64,000 bases of DNA from a virus (IMGVR_UViG_3300026097_000015:37545-101544), one strand, 5' to 3'. Shown: positions 24,775 through 32,270, numbered from the stretch's first letter. The notes: generated from the sequence alone by a model not told the origin. Numbers and translations: made by a program.

Positions 24775-25119
24775 TTATACGTTTGTCAAGCTGTTTGCGT
24801 ATTCTTCTACAAAATGCTCAAAGTCAAAAACGATACTGTGATATGTAACAGTATTATTAGTGAAGTCAGCTGACAAGGTGTCATAGCTTTCTTCTCCAGC
24901 CTGATAGCTGGTTAGTCCAAAACCTGTTTCACTAGTCCACTCATTACCAATCAGCTGCGAGACTACGATACGGATTGCATAGGGAACATCTCCCCAACGT
25001 GGCTCTGCTTTTTGCAGGGCATATGCAAAGTCTCTAACCTTACTATCCCCACCCCAGTGTGAGTATAGCCATACGCTACCTTTTTCATCTTTCAATTCAA
25101 AATTAGTTCTTGCTCCCAT
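24775..25119 (-). CDS. Conserved actinophage protein (ARTNF...YSHWGG)
   Basis: 114 residues. GARTNFELKDEKGSVWLYSHWGG, IRIVVSQLIGNEWTSETGFGL and DFEHFVEEYAN match a family I know only as a frequent hypothetical of actinobacteriophages. AGAAAGTAGG lies at 25124-25133. Function unknown. Confidence 0.75.
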   Translation of the reverse strand: MGARTNFELKDEKGSVWLYSHWGGDSKVRDFAYALQKAEPRWGDVPYAIRIVVSQLIGNEWTSETGFGLTSYQAGEESYDTLSADFTNNTVTYHSIVFDFEHFVEEYANSLTNV

Positions 25120-25131
25120 GATTCCTACTTT

Positions 25132-25314
25132 CTATTTGTCTTCTACATATCCTAGTGCAACTCCACAGGAATTGCAAGTCTCAGGGGTATAAAGTTCAAC
25201 AGCTCCATACCATCCATTATAGTAATCAGAGTCCTTCGCACAAAAATCTGAACAATAGTATTCATAGTCTAATACGTCACCCTGTTTATCTTCAATCAAT
25301 GCTATATGAGCCAT
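25132..25314 (-). CDS. Small zinc-binding protein
   Basis: 60 residues. YYCSDFCAKDS and CNSCGVALGY give C-x3-C...C-x2-C. First gene of its unit. SD GGTAGAGG. Function unknown. Confidence 0.65.
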   Translation of the reverse strand: MAHIALIEDKQGDVLDYEYYCSDFCAKDSDYYNGWYGAVELYTPETCNSCGVALGYVEDK

Positions 25315-25339
25315 ACCTCTACCTTTCTCTGATACTCAG

Positions 25340-25364
25340 AGCCTATCACATGGTATGGACATTT
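25340..25364 (-). promoter_or_regulatory. 25-bp promoter element, copy 2
   Basis: AAATGTCC-N8-TGATAGGCT, upstream of 25314. Confidence 0.75.
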
Positions 25365-25462
25365 ACAAGTAGAAGTCCAGGATTTTCCAGGATTTTTCTT
25401 AATGCTTCGTAAATGTTTATTTATCTTTATATATATATGAATAAATTTGGGGTCGATCCCAG

Positions 25463-25497
25463 AAAAAGAAAAAGGAGGCCGAAGCCTCCCCTTTCCC
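25463..25497 (-). terminator. Rho-independent terminator
   Basis: Minus strand: GGGGAGGC-TTCG-GCCTCCTTTTTCTTTTTC. A tetraloop hairpin with T-run, just past the 25509 stop; ends the 27350-25509 operon. Confidence 0.88.
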
Positions 25498-25508
25498 ATC
25501 AACCAACC

Positions 25509-25664
25509 TTATTTATCCTTATACTTCTCATACTGCCTTTTACGCAATTCGTTTTGAATTTTGATATCCCTGAATGTTTCAGATGCCTTGGCAAATTGAG
25601 ATGCCCCAATCGCAAACATTATCAAAGGTGCAAATATAAATAGCAATATAATTAGAAACTCCAT
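25509..25664 (-). CDS. Small membrane-anchored protein
   Basis: 51 residues: MEFLIILLFIFAPLIMFAIG then a basic helix (FRDIKIQNELRKRQYEKYK). One span with a charged cytoplasmic tail. Similar layout to the 48-residue gene at 31428. Last gene before the terminator. Confidence 0.6.
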   Translation of the reverse strand: MEFLIILLFIFAPLIMFAIGASQFAKASETFRDIKIQNELRKRQYEKYKDK

Positions 25665-25665
25665 A

Positions 25666-25887
25666 TTACGCCTCTACCCTATCCAAAATCTCAACTTCTA
25701 GGGTAGGTCTAATATCACTAACCATATAGTCAAGAATGTCATCAACAGCTTTGTCTAGGAAGTATTCTTCCAACATAGACCTAGTTAGTTCATGACCATT
25801 AGCTAATACAGTTTTGATATGCTCATCATCATCTATGTAGTATTCTAATGCTAGGTTTACCTTTGCTACCCTTTCGGTTCTAAACAT
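25666..25887 (-). CDS. Hypothetical acidic protein
   Basis: 73 residues from ATG 25887, chosen because it overlaps the upstream stop and has GGAGGA/GGAG ahead; the longer ORF would overlap by 80 nt. FRTERVAKVNLALEYYIDDDE then a helix. Unrecognised. Confidence 0.6.
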   Translation of the reverse strand: MFRTERVAKVNLALEYYIDDDEHIKTVLANGHELTRSMLEEYFLDKAVDDILDYMVSDIRPTLEVEILDRVEA

Positions 25888-26212
25888 CTCCAAAAGATTC
25901 CTCCCTAATGTTGCTTGCGGTTTTGGTATCGCCATCAAGGATAGCTGATACATAGTCATATCTATTGTTTTCGTGCATATTTACAATATCATCCCATTGG
26001 TCAGCTGTCAAGTTATCAGGCTCAAATTGTCTGACATCCCCTTGACCATAGTCACCATCAGCGGTAACCCAAGCATTGCTTTTGATAGCAACTTCTAGCA
26101 AATGTTCGTGAGCGTCTATGATACCCTCCAGATAATTCTCGTGAGAAGCGTCTGTTGTGTTATCAAGCTCATTCTTGAAATCTCTTAGTCTGTTGTTTAT
26201 ATATTGAATCAT
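25880..26212 (-). CDS. Hypothetical acidic helical protein
   Basis: 110 residues from ATG 26212, overlapping the previous stop (AAATGA); the longer start at 26230 is less likely. Helical N-terminus with NENYLEGIIDAHEHLLE-like composition, then GDVRQFEPDNLTADQWDDIV. Unrecognised. Confidence 0.6.
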   Translation of the reverse strand: MIQYINNRLRDFKNELDNTTDASHENYLEGIIDAHEHLLEVAIKSNAWVTADGDYGQGDVRQFEPDNLTADQWDDIVNMHENNRYDYVSAILDGDTKTASNIREESFGDV

Positions 26213-26349
26213 TTGTGTGCCTCTTTCCATACATCTGTCTTTTGGACTGCCTCTTCTCCAAATACCTCTGATAGCTCTCTCAGGGCATCTTGGAATCCGT
26301 GGAAGTATCCTCTGTCATATAGTTCTTCTAGTATTTCAAGCTTAGTCAT
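26209..26349 (-). CDS. Small GY-x-x-GF helix protein
   Basis: 46 residues: MTKLEILEELYDRGYFHGFQ then DALRELSEVFGE. Stop and start overlap neighbours by 4 nt on both sides. Part of the short G-[YF]-x-x-G group. Function unknown. Confidence 0.6.
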   Translation of the reverse strand: MTKLEILEELYDRGYFHGFQDALRELSEVFGEEAVQKTDVWKEAHK

Positions 26350-26513
26350 CTTGCGTTCACTCCATATTTCTGTGTAAGCGTTGTCTTTATTTGTTCCATC
26401 CTACCAGTTAGCACGGACACTGAATGCATACTTAGGTCTTTGATACAACTTACATCATTGTGCAAGGTTATGTATTCAAGCCTTAGACTTTTGATTGCTT
26501 CTTCTTTAGTCAC
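26346..26513 (-). CDS. Hypothetical basic helical protein
   Basis: 55 residues from GTG 26513 (VTKEEAIKSLRLEYITL...), preferred to TTG 26534 because it overlaps the upstream stop. Ends TTLTQKYGVNAR. Unrecognised. Confidence 0.55.
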   Translation of the reverse strand: MTKEEAIKSLRLEYITLHNDVSCIKDLSMHSVSVLTGRMEQIKTTLTQKYGVNAR

Positions 26514-26616
26514 AGTCAAACCCCTCTGCCTCAAAGATAGCCTCTATCTCTGTTAGTTGTTCTTCTGTCAAGTGGTCTACCTGAACGGCATCTGCAAACA
26601 TCTTTCCAAAATCCAT
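26506..26616 (-). CDS. Micro-protein, acidic
   Basis: 36 residues: MDFGKMFADAVQVDHLTEEQ then LTEIEAIFEAEGFDCD. Coupled to both neighbours by overlapping stop/start codons. Unknown. Confidence 0.5.
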   Translation of the reverse strand: MDFGKMFADAVQVDHLTEEQLTEIEAIFEAEGFDCD

Positions 26617-26924
26617 TACAATACCTCACATATACTTTCACCTTGTGCAACGAGGGAATAGAACTCATCTGACCCCTCGTCATTTGTATATACTACATCA
26701 ATAAACTTTAGATAGCAACTATTTTCGTACCAACTTCTTGCGGTATTTAGTAAGTCATATGGATTGCTATCTTTAGCTTTAATTAAATAATCATACTCAT
26801 AGTCAATCATTTGTTGGGTTTGCTTTTCATCCATCAGGATATAAACCTTGTGGCAACCCTCCCAAGCGATTGAGTCAGCTTCGTTGATTATGTTTTCCAT
26901 ACCCCACATCTCGTACTTACTCAT
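26616..26924 (-). CDS. Hypothetical protein
   Basis: 102 residues from ATG 26924 (MSKYEMWGMENIINEAD...), with GAGGAAG ahead; upstream in-frame starts lie in the preceding gene. Sequence KVYILMDEKQTQQMIDYEYDYLI suggests a strand-helix fold. Unrecognised. Confidence 0.6.
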   Translation of the reverse strand: MSKYEMWGMENIINEADSIAWEGCHKVYILMDEKQTQQMIDYEYDYLIKAKDSNPYDLLNTARSWYENSCYLKFIDVVYTNDEGSDEFYSLVAQGESICEVL

Positions 26925-27030
26925 CTTCTTCCTCCTCATACATGTCATAACAGCGTTTACATTCACCAAACCAAATGTCTGGTATTTGGGTTACCCCACA
27001 GGTTTTACAGGTAGTTAGAAGACTGCTCAT
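26917..27030 (-). CDS. Zinc-ribbon micro-protein
   Basis: 37 residues with CKTC (8-11) and CKRC, then an acidic EEEEDE tail. Overlaps the next start. A recurrent type in this region. Confidence 0.55.
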   Translation of the reverse strand: MSSLLTTCKTCGVTQIPDIWFGECKRCYDMYEEEEDE

Positions 27031-27202
27031 CTTCTTCGTCCTTTAGCATTTCATCGTGTTCTGCATTTTGGTATGTTTCAAAACTAAATAAGTCTTCATC
27101 ACATTCAGGGCATTGAGCATAGTATCCCTCTGATACATCCTCAAAGGAAGTGGGAGCTCCACAACGAGCGTGTCTAAGCTTAGGTTCAGTCTTCATCATC
27201 AT
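27005..27202 (-). CDS. Small zinc-ribbon protein
   Basis: 65 residues from one of three adjacent ATGs (27202 used). RHARCGAPTSF and YYAQCPECDEDLF supply C...C-x2-C, and a long acidic tail follows. Overlaps the previous gene's end by 17 nt. Unknown function. Confidence 0.6.
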   Translation of the reverse strand: MMMKTEPKLRHARCGAPTSFEDVSEGYYAQCPECDEDLFSFETYQNAEHDEMLKDEEDEQSSNYL

Positions 27203-27350
27203 CTGATTCAATCTCCTCTACCTGAATGTCGTCAACACCTACATACATACAGTTCTGGTCATAGATTGCCAACTGCTCTGCTTCTTCTGCGGAATCAGCC
27301 TCAATCTCTCCAGAGAACTCTACCGTCATATTCACTATAAATCTAGCCAT
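27186..27350 (-). CDS. DpnD/PcfM-like small protein
   Basis: 54 residues: ARFIVNMTVEFSGEIEADSA then EEAEQLAIYD...VEEIESDDDED. Same strands-plus-S-x-EEA pattern as 23298. Start-associated AGAAAGTAGG at 27358-27367 and 25-bp promoter upstream. Confidence 0.65.
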   Translation of the reverse strand: MARFIVNMTVEFSGEIEADSAEEAEQLAIYDQNCMYVGVDDIQVEEIESDDDED

Positions 27351-27381
27351 TAGACTTCCTACTTTCTTGTTGGTTGATTGT

Positions 27382-27406
27382 AGCCTAGCACTAAGCTAGG
27401 ACATTT
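27382..27406 (-). promoter_or_regulatory. 25-bp promoter element, copy 3
   Basis: AAATGTCC-N8-TGCTAGGCT. It overlaps the stop of the upstream gene (27391), so the element is partly coding. Confidence 0.75.
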
Positions 27407-27747
27407 TGTTCAATACCCTCTACCTGATTTTGCCATAGTGACAAGTTTGCACGGTAACGGTCATTGTAAGTACCAATAAGGTTTTCAAGTGTAATAGTAT
27501 TCTCAGAGATACAACGCTTTGCTTGTTCTAGTGTGATATCTCTTGAAAGATATGTAAACCCATTGTCTAGCATTACATTAGACTTATTCTCGTATTCATC
27601 TTCATCAAAGAACCAGCCTACACCCTCATCCATAACAAGGGCAGGGCCTCTGCCTGTGATAAGAAAAGCGGTAGGGACAAGAGTCAACTCATCATCTAAC
27701 CCTAGTTCAATCTTTACAAGCTCTGAATCTAACATTGGAAATTCCAT
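27391..27747 (-). CDS. Hypothetical protein
   Basis: 118 residues, acidic. LTLVPTAFLITGRGPALVMDEGVGWFF then helices (ITLEQAKRCISENTITLENLIG). Perfect SD AAGGAGG. Its final codons form part of the next promoter. No family recognised. Confidence 0.65.
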   Translation of the reverse strand: MEFPMLDSELVKIELGLDDELTLVPTAFLITGRGPALVMDEGVGWFFDEDEYENKSNVMLDNGFTYLSRDITLEQAKRCISENTITLENLIGTYNDRYRANLSLWQNQVEGIEQNVLA

Positions 27748-27772
27748 TTATTCCTCCTTGGTTGATATGATT

Positions 27773-27797
27773 ACACTACCATAGGGCATGGACATTT
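27773..27797 (-). promoter_or_regulatory. 25-bp promoter element, copy 4
   Basis: AAATGTCC-N8-TGGTAGTGT, upstream of 27747. Confidence 0.75.
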
Positions 27798-27937
27798 AAG
27801 TTCAAAACTCCAGGATTTCAAAATCTTCTTCGTAAAGAACAAATAATGTTTAACTAACTAAAAAGTTTGGTCGACCCCAGTATTCCAGATCAGGAATATG
27901 GGAAGGGCAGTTTATTCTCATGCCCAGGAGAAGTAGG

Positions 27938-28945
27938 TTATACGCCTACTGTTTCCCTAACAATCGCCATTAGACGATTCTTTTCTGCATTCACCATTGG
28001 GTCAAACCCTGATGCTGATGCATAGATTGATTCGCTGTTACCACCACGTGCTTTGCGGTACCAGTCTAGACGCTCAGTCATACCGTTCAACGCACCCCAA
28101 GCTGTTCCAGCAATGGTGTTGTTATATTCTCCAGTATAGATAGACTGTAGCATGTCAACTTTGGTTGTGTGCTTTTTGATGGACCCCTTGGAGTCTTTCT
28201 CTGGAGCAGGGTATGCCTTAGCTACAATCTGGTCAAAGGTATTCTTGCTAATCTCAGTTTCAATTAGTTTCTGAGCAAGCAATTGGAATTCGTCAATGTA
28301 GGCATTGGCTAGGCCTAGGGCTTCACGAGCTGCTTGCACCTTACCCTGAGCGGTTTGAGTGTGACGAATCTTGAATGACTGCTTGACACCTTTACGACCT
28401 TTACCAAGTACCAAGTTCAAAGTGTTAGCACAAACAACACGTACAGGAGTAACGGATGCCTGAATAGCAACTGAGCCATCGTGGCTAGTGTTTACTAGTA
28501 GATAGTTGTTGACCTTGTCAGATACGCCATTAGGGTCCAGAACCGTTTCACGCTCTAGGGCTAGTGAACCAAACACCTGACGTCCGCCCTTGATGGAGCC
28601 AGCAGTTTCCCAACGTCCTCCATCCAGCATGGCATCGCCAAATTCAAACAGGTCTTCATTCTGCAATGGAACATAACGCTCACCAACAACACCTAGGATG
28701 TCGTTCTGGCTACGGTCAAATGGGTTAGTACGTGTAACAAAGGAGTAACCCTTGTCAGATGAAAAGTTTTCGGGTACAGGAACTTCTTCCAAGCGGACGT
28801 TCCAGTCATTTAGGTTAGCAAGCTTTAGCATCTCTGCTGTAGACACTTCTTCATTGAACACTGTACCAAGCTTGTGCCAGGCAGGCTCTCTGAATGATGC
28901 AAAGGTAGCTTCGCCAGTTTCTGATAATTCTAATTCGTGGGCCAT
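27938..28945 (-). CDS. DUF932 phage/plasmid-like protein
   Basis: 335 residues. FASFREPAWHKLGTVFNEEV at the N-terminus, YVPLQNEDLFEFGDAML, RVVCANTLNLVLGKG and the C-terminal NTIAGTAWGALNGMTERLDW are the blocks of the DUF932/TIGR03299 family, present in many phages and plasmids near replication and recombination genes. Role not established, though a DNA-repair/recombination link is often suggested. SD AAGGAC. Single-gene unit behind a 25-bp promoter. Confidence 0.92.
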   Translation of the reverse strand: MAHELELSETGEATFASFREPAWHKLGTVFNEEVSTAEMLKLANLNDWNVRLEEVPVPENFSSDKGYSFVTRTNPFDRSQNDILGVVGERYVPLQNEDLFEFGDAMLDGGRWETAGSIKGGRQVFGSLALERETVLDPNGVSDKVNNYLLVNTSHDGSVAIQASVTPVRVVCANTLNLVLGKGRKGVKQSFKIRHTQTAQGKVQAAREALGLANAYIDEFQLLAQKLIETEISKNTFDQIVAKAYPAPEKDSKGSIKKHTTKVDMLQSIYTGEYNNTIAGTAWGALNGMTERLDWYRKARGGNSESIYASASGFDPMVNAEKNRLMAIVRETVGV

Positions 28946-28982
28946 GAGGTCCTTCTTTCTGCTAGGGGATGTTTACATGTAT

Positions 28983-29007
28983 AATCTAACACAGGGGTAG
29001 GACATTT
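28983..29007 (-). promoter_or_regulatory. 25-bp promoter element, copy 5
   Basis: AAATGTCC-N8-TGTTAGATT, preceded by TTGCAA as a -35 candidate. Drives the DUF932 gene. Confidence 0.8.
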
Positions 29008-29099
29008 TGCAAGGTCTTCGTAAGACTTTCTTAAAGTATTTTATTACAAATTGGTAACAGCGGGTCGACCCTAGATTGATCCAAATGTCAAGGATAAAG

Positions 29100-29170
29100 C
29101 AAACCCCCTAGACTACACTTGGTCAGAAAAGCTTTCCATAGCTTCCCTTTTTCATCTAGGGGGTAGGCGG
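29100..29170 (-). terminator. Hairpin between operons
   Basis: CCCCCTAG at 29103 pairs with CTAGGGGG at 29156 around a 45-nt loop; an inner GAAAAGCTTTCC-type stem is also visible. Probable terminator of the 29650 unit. Confidence 0.45.
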
Positions 29171-29200
29171 GTAGTTTAGAGAGATACCCAGCTCCAGTCA

Positions 29201-29650
29201 TTACAGAATTTCCATAATTGCCCCATAGGTGGAGGCACTTACTTCTTCCTGTGAAGTCATTTTGAGAATGTTTAGGTTCTTCTCAAGCAGTGACTTTCTA
29301 GTAGTGTAGTCACGACCAAAATGAGATTTCTGGTTTGGTCGCTCTGGCTCGTTTGGCTCTCTAGGAAAGTCCTCAATGTAATCAACATCAAAGGATACCT
29401 CAAACCTGTTGCCATAGTGACGGGACAAACGAATTGGGTCAGTATATTCATAGCCAATGCCGTTGCTGTTTGTCTTTAGATAGTTAGACACAAACGCAAT
29501 TACATCTTTCTTGTATTGCTCTTTCTCTGCCTCATACTGCTTACGCTTGGCAGGGTATTCAGCCTCTGCCTTTTCAATCTCAGCAATCTTGCTTTCAATC
29601 TCAGCAATTAGTTTTGCTACTGGAACTTTTACGCTAATGTTTCTTGCCAT
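29201..29650 (-). CDS. Coiled-coil protein
   Basis: 149 residues. N-terminal strand VKVPVAKLIAEIESKIAEIEKAEAEY followed by a long charged helix, then a beta region with SRHYGNRFEVSFDVDYIEDF. Frequent actinophage hypothetical near DUF932 genes. Start-associated GAAAGTAGG at about 29660. Function unknown. Confidence 0.65.
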   Translation of the reverse strand: MARNISVKVPVAKLIAEIESKIAEIEKAEAEYPAKRKQYEAEKEQYKKDVIAFVSNYLKTNSNGIGYEYTDPIRLSRHYGNRFEVSFDVDYIEDFPREPNEPERPNQKSHFGRDYTTRKSLLEKNLNILKMTSQEEVSASTYGAIMEIL

Positions 29651-29812
29651 TATGAAATCCTACTTTCATTATTAGTTTTGTTTTTGATTGTTAGGGGGTG
29701 AACTAGGGGAAAGCGTTCATTTCGGCTACCTCTACTATGGGCTTTCATTAAGGATAGCGAACCTAGTTCTAGTGGGGCAGTTTTGTGTGATACCCCAGCA
29801 CAATAGGTTAGA

Positions 29813-29968
29813 CTACTTTTTGATAACAGTAGTCCAGCGAGGCTCGCCATTTACATCTAGGCGAACTCTGAATGTTCCATTTTTGTTGGCAACTACTTCT
29901 TGAATAGTGCCTGTAACACCACTCTTAGCGGTGGTGAACTGTGAGCCAACAGTTAGTGTGTTTTCCAT
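29813..29968 (-). CDS. Small beta-rich protein
   Basis: 51 residues: MENTLTVGSQFTTAKSGVTG then TFRVRLDVNGEPRWTTVIKK. SD GGAAG. Compact beta-strand pattern like an SH3-type fold. Behind promoter copy 6. Confidence 0.6.
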   Translation of the reverse strand: MENTLTVGSQFTTAKSGVTGTIQEVVANKNGTFRVRLDVNGEPRWTTVIKK

Positions 29969-30042
29969 TTTGCTTCCTTACACCTGCTCTACGACAGGAT
30001 TTGTTTCTGGTTTATCTTGTAGTCGTTTTTGCTACAAGAGTT

Positions 30043-30067
30043 ATCTTAGCACAGGCTATGGACATTT
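30043..30067 (-). promoter_or_regulatory. 25-bp promoter element, copy 6
   Basis: AAATGTCC-N8-TGCTAAGAT with TTGATA directly upstream as -35. Confidence 0.8.
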
Positions 30068-30089
30068 ATCAAGCCTGTTTAGTAACAAA

Positions 30090-30353
30090 TTAGTAACGCT
30101 CTATAAACGCTTCTAAGTTGTATGCGTCAATTATTTCTAGGACAGTAGCATAGCCTCTGCCTCTAAAAGATACGCCATCAGGCAAGCCAATTTTGCTTTC
30201 CTCGTCATAGGCGTTGCAAAGTTCAATAGCTCTCTTTATACTATCAAACATCATATCTGGAATTGGGGGGTAGGAATTTGCTTTCATATGCCACTGAATA
30301 GCATTGTCAATATCTGTATGCTCCAACATATCTACTGCTGATAGGTATCCCAT
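30090..30353 (-). CDS. Conserved actinophage protein (LEHTDIDNAIQWH)
   Basis: 87 residues. AVDMLEHTDIDNAIQWHMKANSYPPIP is a pattern recurring in actinobacteriophage proteins of unknown function. A second part ends TVLEIIDAYNLEAFI. SD GGGAAG. Confidence 0.75.
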   Translation of the reverse strand: MGYLSAVDMLEHTDIDNAIQWHMKANSYPPIPDMMFDSIKRAIELCNAYDEESKIGLPDGVSFRGRGYATVLEIIDAYNLEAFIERY

Positions 30354-30380
30354 TACTTCCCGCTTTCGTTTGTTGTGATT

Positions 30381-30405
30381 AGCTTAGCATATGGTATGGA
30401 CATTT
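30381..30405 (-). promoter_or_regulatory. 25-bp promoter element, copy 7
   Basis: AAATGTCC-N8-TGCTAAGCT. Its first base is in the stop codon of the 30405 gene. Drives 30353. Confidence 0.75.
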
Positions 30406-30563
30406 TAGGCTTCTTCTGCCTCGCCAATATACCATTCGCCTTCTTCGCCATCATTGATTAGATTAGCTCTGCTTAGATATTTATTGGCTTTGGCATATGC
30501 CTCTTCCTCGTTGTTTGCTAAAATGCTAACGAATCCGTCATAGTTGATGGTATATCTAGTCAT
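30405..30563 (-). CDS. DpnD/PcfM-like small protein
   Basis: 52 residues: TRYTINYDGFVSILANNEEEAYAKANKYL then an acidic EEGEWYIGEAEE tail. Same layout as 23298 and 27186. AGAAAGTAGG at 30568-30577. Confidence 0.6.
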   Translation of the reverse strand: MTRYTINYDGFVSILANNEEEAYAKANKYLSRANLINDGEEGEWYIGEAEEA

Positions 30564-30584
30564 TACTCCTACTTTCTTTTTTGT

Positions 30585-30609
30585 AGCCTATCATATGGGG
30601 TGGACATTT
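30585..30609 (-). promoter_or_regulatory. 25-bp promoter element, copy 8
   Basis: AAATGTCC-N8-TGATAGGCT, overlapping the stop of the 30608 gene; drives 30563. Confidence 0.75.
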
Positions 30610-30733
30610 ATAGAAACTCAAAAGGGTCTCTATCTTGAAAAATTTCTTCCCACGCCTCTAGGTTATAGTTTTGTGGATTCTGATAGTATTCGCCAAGTGC
30701 TTCTTTGATTTCTTCTGCTTGCTCATCCATCAT
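30608..30733 (-). CDS. Micro-protein, acidic
   Basis: 41 residues from ATG 30733 (MMDEQAEEIKEALGEYYQNP...), chosen because AGAAAGTAGA precedes it and longer frames read through the gene upstream. Ends FQDRDPFEFL. Unknown. Confidence 0.55.
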   Translation of the reverse strand: MMDEQAEEIKEALGEYYQNPQNYNLEAWEEIFQDRDPFEFL

Positions 30734-30884
30734 TTCTACTTTCTCTAATAGCCTTATTATTGTTAGACTGCCTTGTGCCTTTATACTTCTTGGGAGTTTC
30801 AACCTTATGCTTGGCTTTCAACATATTATGGAATAGCTCTTTGGCTTCCGCTTTTCTTCTAGCTTCGTTTCGCTTGCCTAGCAT
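30723..30884 (-). CDS. Small basic protein
   Basis: 53 residues: MLGKRNEARRKAEAKELFHN then MLKAKHKVETPKKYKGTRQS. Very basic, helical; may bind nucleic acid. GGGAG SD. Overlaps the next start by 11 nt. Confidence 0.6.
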   Translation of the reverse strand: MLGKRNEARRKAEAKELFHNMLKAKHKVETPKKYKGTRQSNNNKAIRESRNDG

Positions 30885-30913
30885 TTGGTTTCTCCCTTCT
30901 TGTTTATACTGTT

Positions 30914-30938
30914 ACCCTATCACACCCTATGGACATTT
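30914..30938 (-). promoter_or_regulatory. 25-bp promoter element, copy 9
   Basis: AAATGTCC-N8-TGATAGGGT, overlapping the stop of the 30937 gene; drives 30884. Confidence 0.75.
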
Positions 30939-31032
30939 ATGAGGGCATCCAAGCAAAATCTTCTAACATTATTTCTGCCATATATATTGTTTCTTCTAAT
31001 TCTATTTCATCCATTGCTGACTCATAAGACAT
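30937..31032 (-). CDS. Acidic micro-protein
   Basis: 31 residues (MSYESAMDEIELEETIYMAE...), starting inside the end of the 31022 gene. No clear SD. Weakly supported by tiling between gene and promoter. Confidence 0.4.
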   Translation of the reverse strand: MSYESAMDEIELEETIYMAEIMLEDFAWMPS

Positions 31033-31294
31033 TTATTGCCTCTTGCCTCTCGTTATCCCAAATTGCTATTTGGTTGTGCAGCTTAGCAAAAGATAAAGCC
31101 TTTGTCAAGTCAGCGAATAAAATTGACTTATCATAATAGGTTTTATTTGTCTTAGGGTCAGTCCATACTCCTAAATATTCACCTTCCCCAATTTCTTGAG
31201 GGGTAGTTTCCTCAAAAGCAACCCAATACCCTTTACTAGTCTGAACAGGAAAAAACCCTGCCTCTGCGTCTGCTTTATATGTTCCATCTCTCAT
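31022..31294 (-). CDS. Hypothetical protein, leaderless
   Basis: 90 residues: MRDGTYKADAEAGFFPVQTS then WVAFEETTPQEIGEGEYLGVW. ATG lies 6 nt from the -10 of copy 10 and has no SD, so a leaderless start is likely. Beta-rich. Unrecognised. Confidence 0.65.
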   Translation of the reverse strand: MRDGTYKADAEAGFFPVQTSKGYWVAFEETTPQEIGEGEYLGVWTDPKTNKTYYDKSILFADLTKALSFAKLHNQIAIWDNERQEAINVL

Positions 31295-31300
31295 AGGTAT

Positions 31301-31325
31301 AACCTATCACATACCTAGGACATTT
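31301..31325 (-). promoter_or_regulatory. 25-bp promoter element, copy 10
   Basis: AAATGTCC-N8-TGATAGGTT with TTGCAA upstream. 6 nt to ATG 31294. Confidence 0.8.
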
Positions 31326-31415
31326 TGCAAGATTTTTCCACGATTTCGTAAAACGTTTCGTAAAAGATATACATGGGCCGATATGGATCGACCCCCACAT
31401 TCCAGATCTGGCATA

Positions 31416-31437
31416 GACAGCCCCTCCCTAAAAGGGA
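31416..31437 (-). terminator. Terminator hairpin containing a stop codon
   Basis: Minus strand CCTCCC-TTTTA-GGGAGG: the TAG stop of the 31428 gene lies in the loop/stem. No clear T-run beyond. Confidence 0.45.
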
Positions 31438-31574
31438 GGAGTGTCACCAGGGCTATACATCTTCAGCCTATCATTCTCATCTTGGAGTTTTAGATTCCAA
31501 AAAGCTAATACCATAGTTGTGAAGCTCATTATGCCAAGGGCAATAAAGGCAAACATCAAAAGGTTCTCAAGCAT
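31428..31574 (-). CDS. Small membrane protein
   Basis: 48 residues: MLENLLMFAFIALGIMSFTT then MVLAFWNLKLQDENDRLKMY. One span plus short helix and a proline-rich end. Overlaps the upstream stop by 8 nt. Confidence 0.6.
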   Translation of the reverse strand: MLENLLMFAFIALGIMSFTTMVLAFWNLKLQDENDRLKMYSPGDTPPF

Positions 31575-31752
31575 CTACATTCTCCTCTGCGAATACTGCT
31601 TTCCAAAAGCGTGACTTGTCAAAGCGTGGGTTATCTTTCAACATCATATCCTGAAAGTCCATAACCATAAACGCCGCTTTTTCGTGGGGTAGCTCACTCT
31701 TGTATTGTCTCAAAATACTAGCTACTTCAATATAGTCTTTTCTTGTCATCAT
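31567..31752 (-). CDS. Conserved small phage protein (KDY-x-E...DNPRFD)
   Basis: 61 residues. TRKDYIEVASILRQYKS, MVMDFQDMMLKDNPRFDKSRF. This layout is frequent in mycobacteriophage and actinophage early regions and has no known function. Overlaps the upstream stop by one base. Confidence 0.7.
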   Translation of the reverse strand: MMTRKDYIEVASILRQYKSELPHEKAAFMVMDFQDMMLKDNPRFDKSRFWKAVFAEENVDA

Positions 31753-32039
31753 TAGATTAGTTCCTGTTCTTTAGCTTCGGTTGTATCCATCATTCCATCA
31801 TATTCAAAACACTCAGGGCATACAGTGGTTCCCTTTGGGTAGTATCCATAGCAATATACGCATACAGCCCCGTTCTCCTCATCTTCCCTGATTTTCTCAA
31901 GGGCTTCAAAATAAAACCTGCTTAGGGTTTCATCAGGAACGTGAGCATAGAGCTTGCCTAGTAGGTGATGAATACCCATATTCCCATAGGCTTCCTCATA
32001 GATTTTACGAGCCTCGGTTACTGTTGGAATTGTTGACAT
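31752..32039 (-). CDS. Small protein with zinc ribbon
   Basis: 95 residues. Helical first half, then CVYCYGYYPKGTTVCPECFE, a C-x2-C...C-x2-C ribbon. GGAAAAC SD is weak. Behind promoter copy 11. Confidence 0.65.
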   Translation of the reverse strand: MSTIPTVTEARKIYEEAYGNMGIHHLLGKLYAHVPDETLSRFYFEALEKIREDEENGAVCVYCYGYYPKGTTVCPECFEYDGMMDTTEAKEQELI

Positions 32040-32068
32040 ATTAGTTTTCCTTTCTTGTTTATATAGTT

Positions 32069-32093
32069 AGACTAGCATAGGGGGTGGACATTT
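32069..32093 (-). promoter_or_regulatory. 25-bp promoter element, copy 11
   Basis: AAATGTCC-N8-TGCTAGTCT. Overlaps by one base the stop of the 32093 gene. Drives 32039. Confidence 0.75.
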
Positions 32094-32242
32094 TAGTCCG
32101 ATAAAATCCAGTTCATATAGTCCATTGGTGACAGACTTTCCAGGTAGCACTTACGGCAAGCTGGATTAGAGCCAATAACTCTCATTGAAGCAATAGAGAC
32201 GCTGACACGGCAGACTGAGCAAGAGGTGTAGTGTTTGGTCAT
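32093..32242 (-). CDS. Zinc-ribbon protein
   Basis: 49 residues from ATG 32242 (MTKHYTSCSVCRVSVSI...). The longer ORF begins with the ATG inside AAATGTCC and is rejected. CSVC and CRKC make the ribbon. SD AAAGG. Confidence 0.65.
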   Translation of the reverse strand: MTKHYTSCSVCRVSVSIASMRVIGSNPACRKCYLESLSPMDYMNWILSD

Positions 32243-32270
32243 TAGTTGGCCTTTCTTGGTTGATGGCTTT

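Noticed and set aside
29650-29850. Minus-strand frame at 29650-29850
   Set aside because: Conflicts with the better supported gene 29813-29968 and has low-complexity content.
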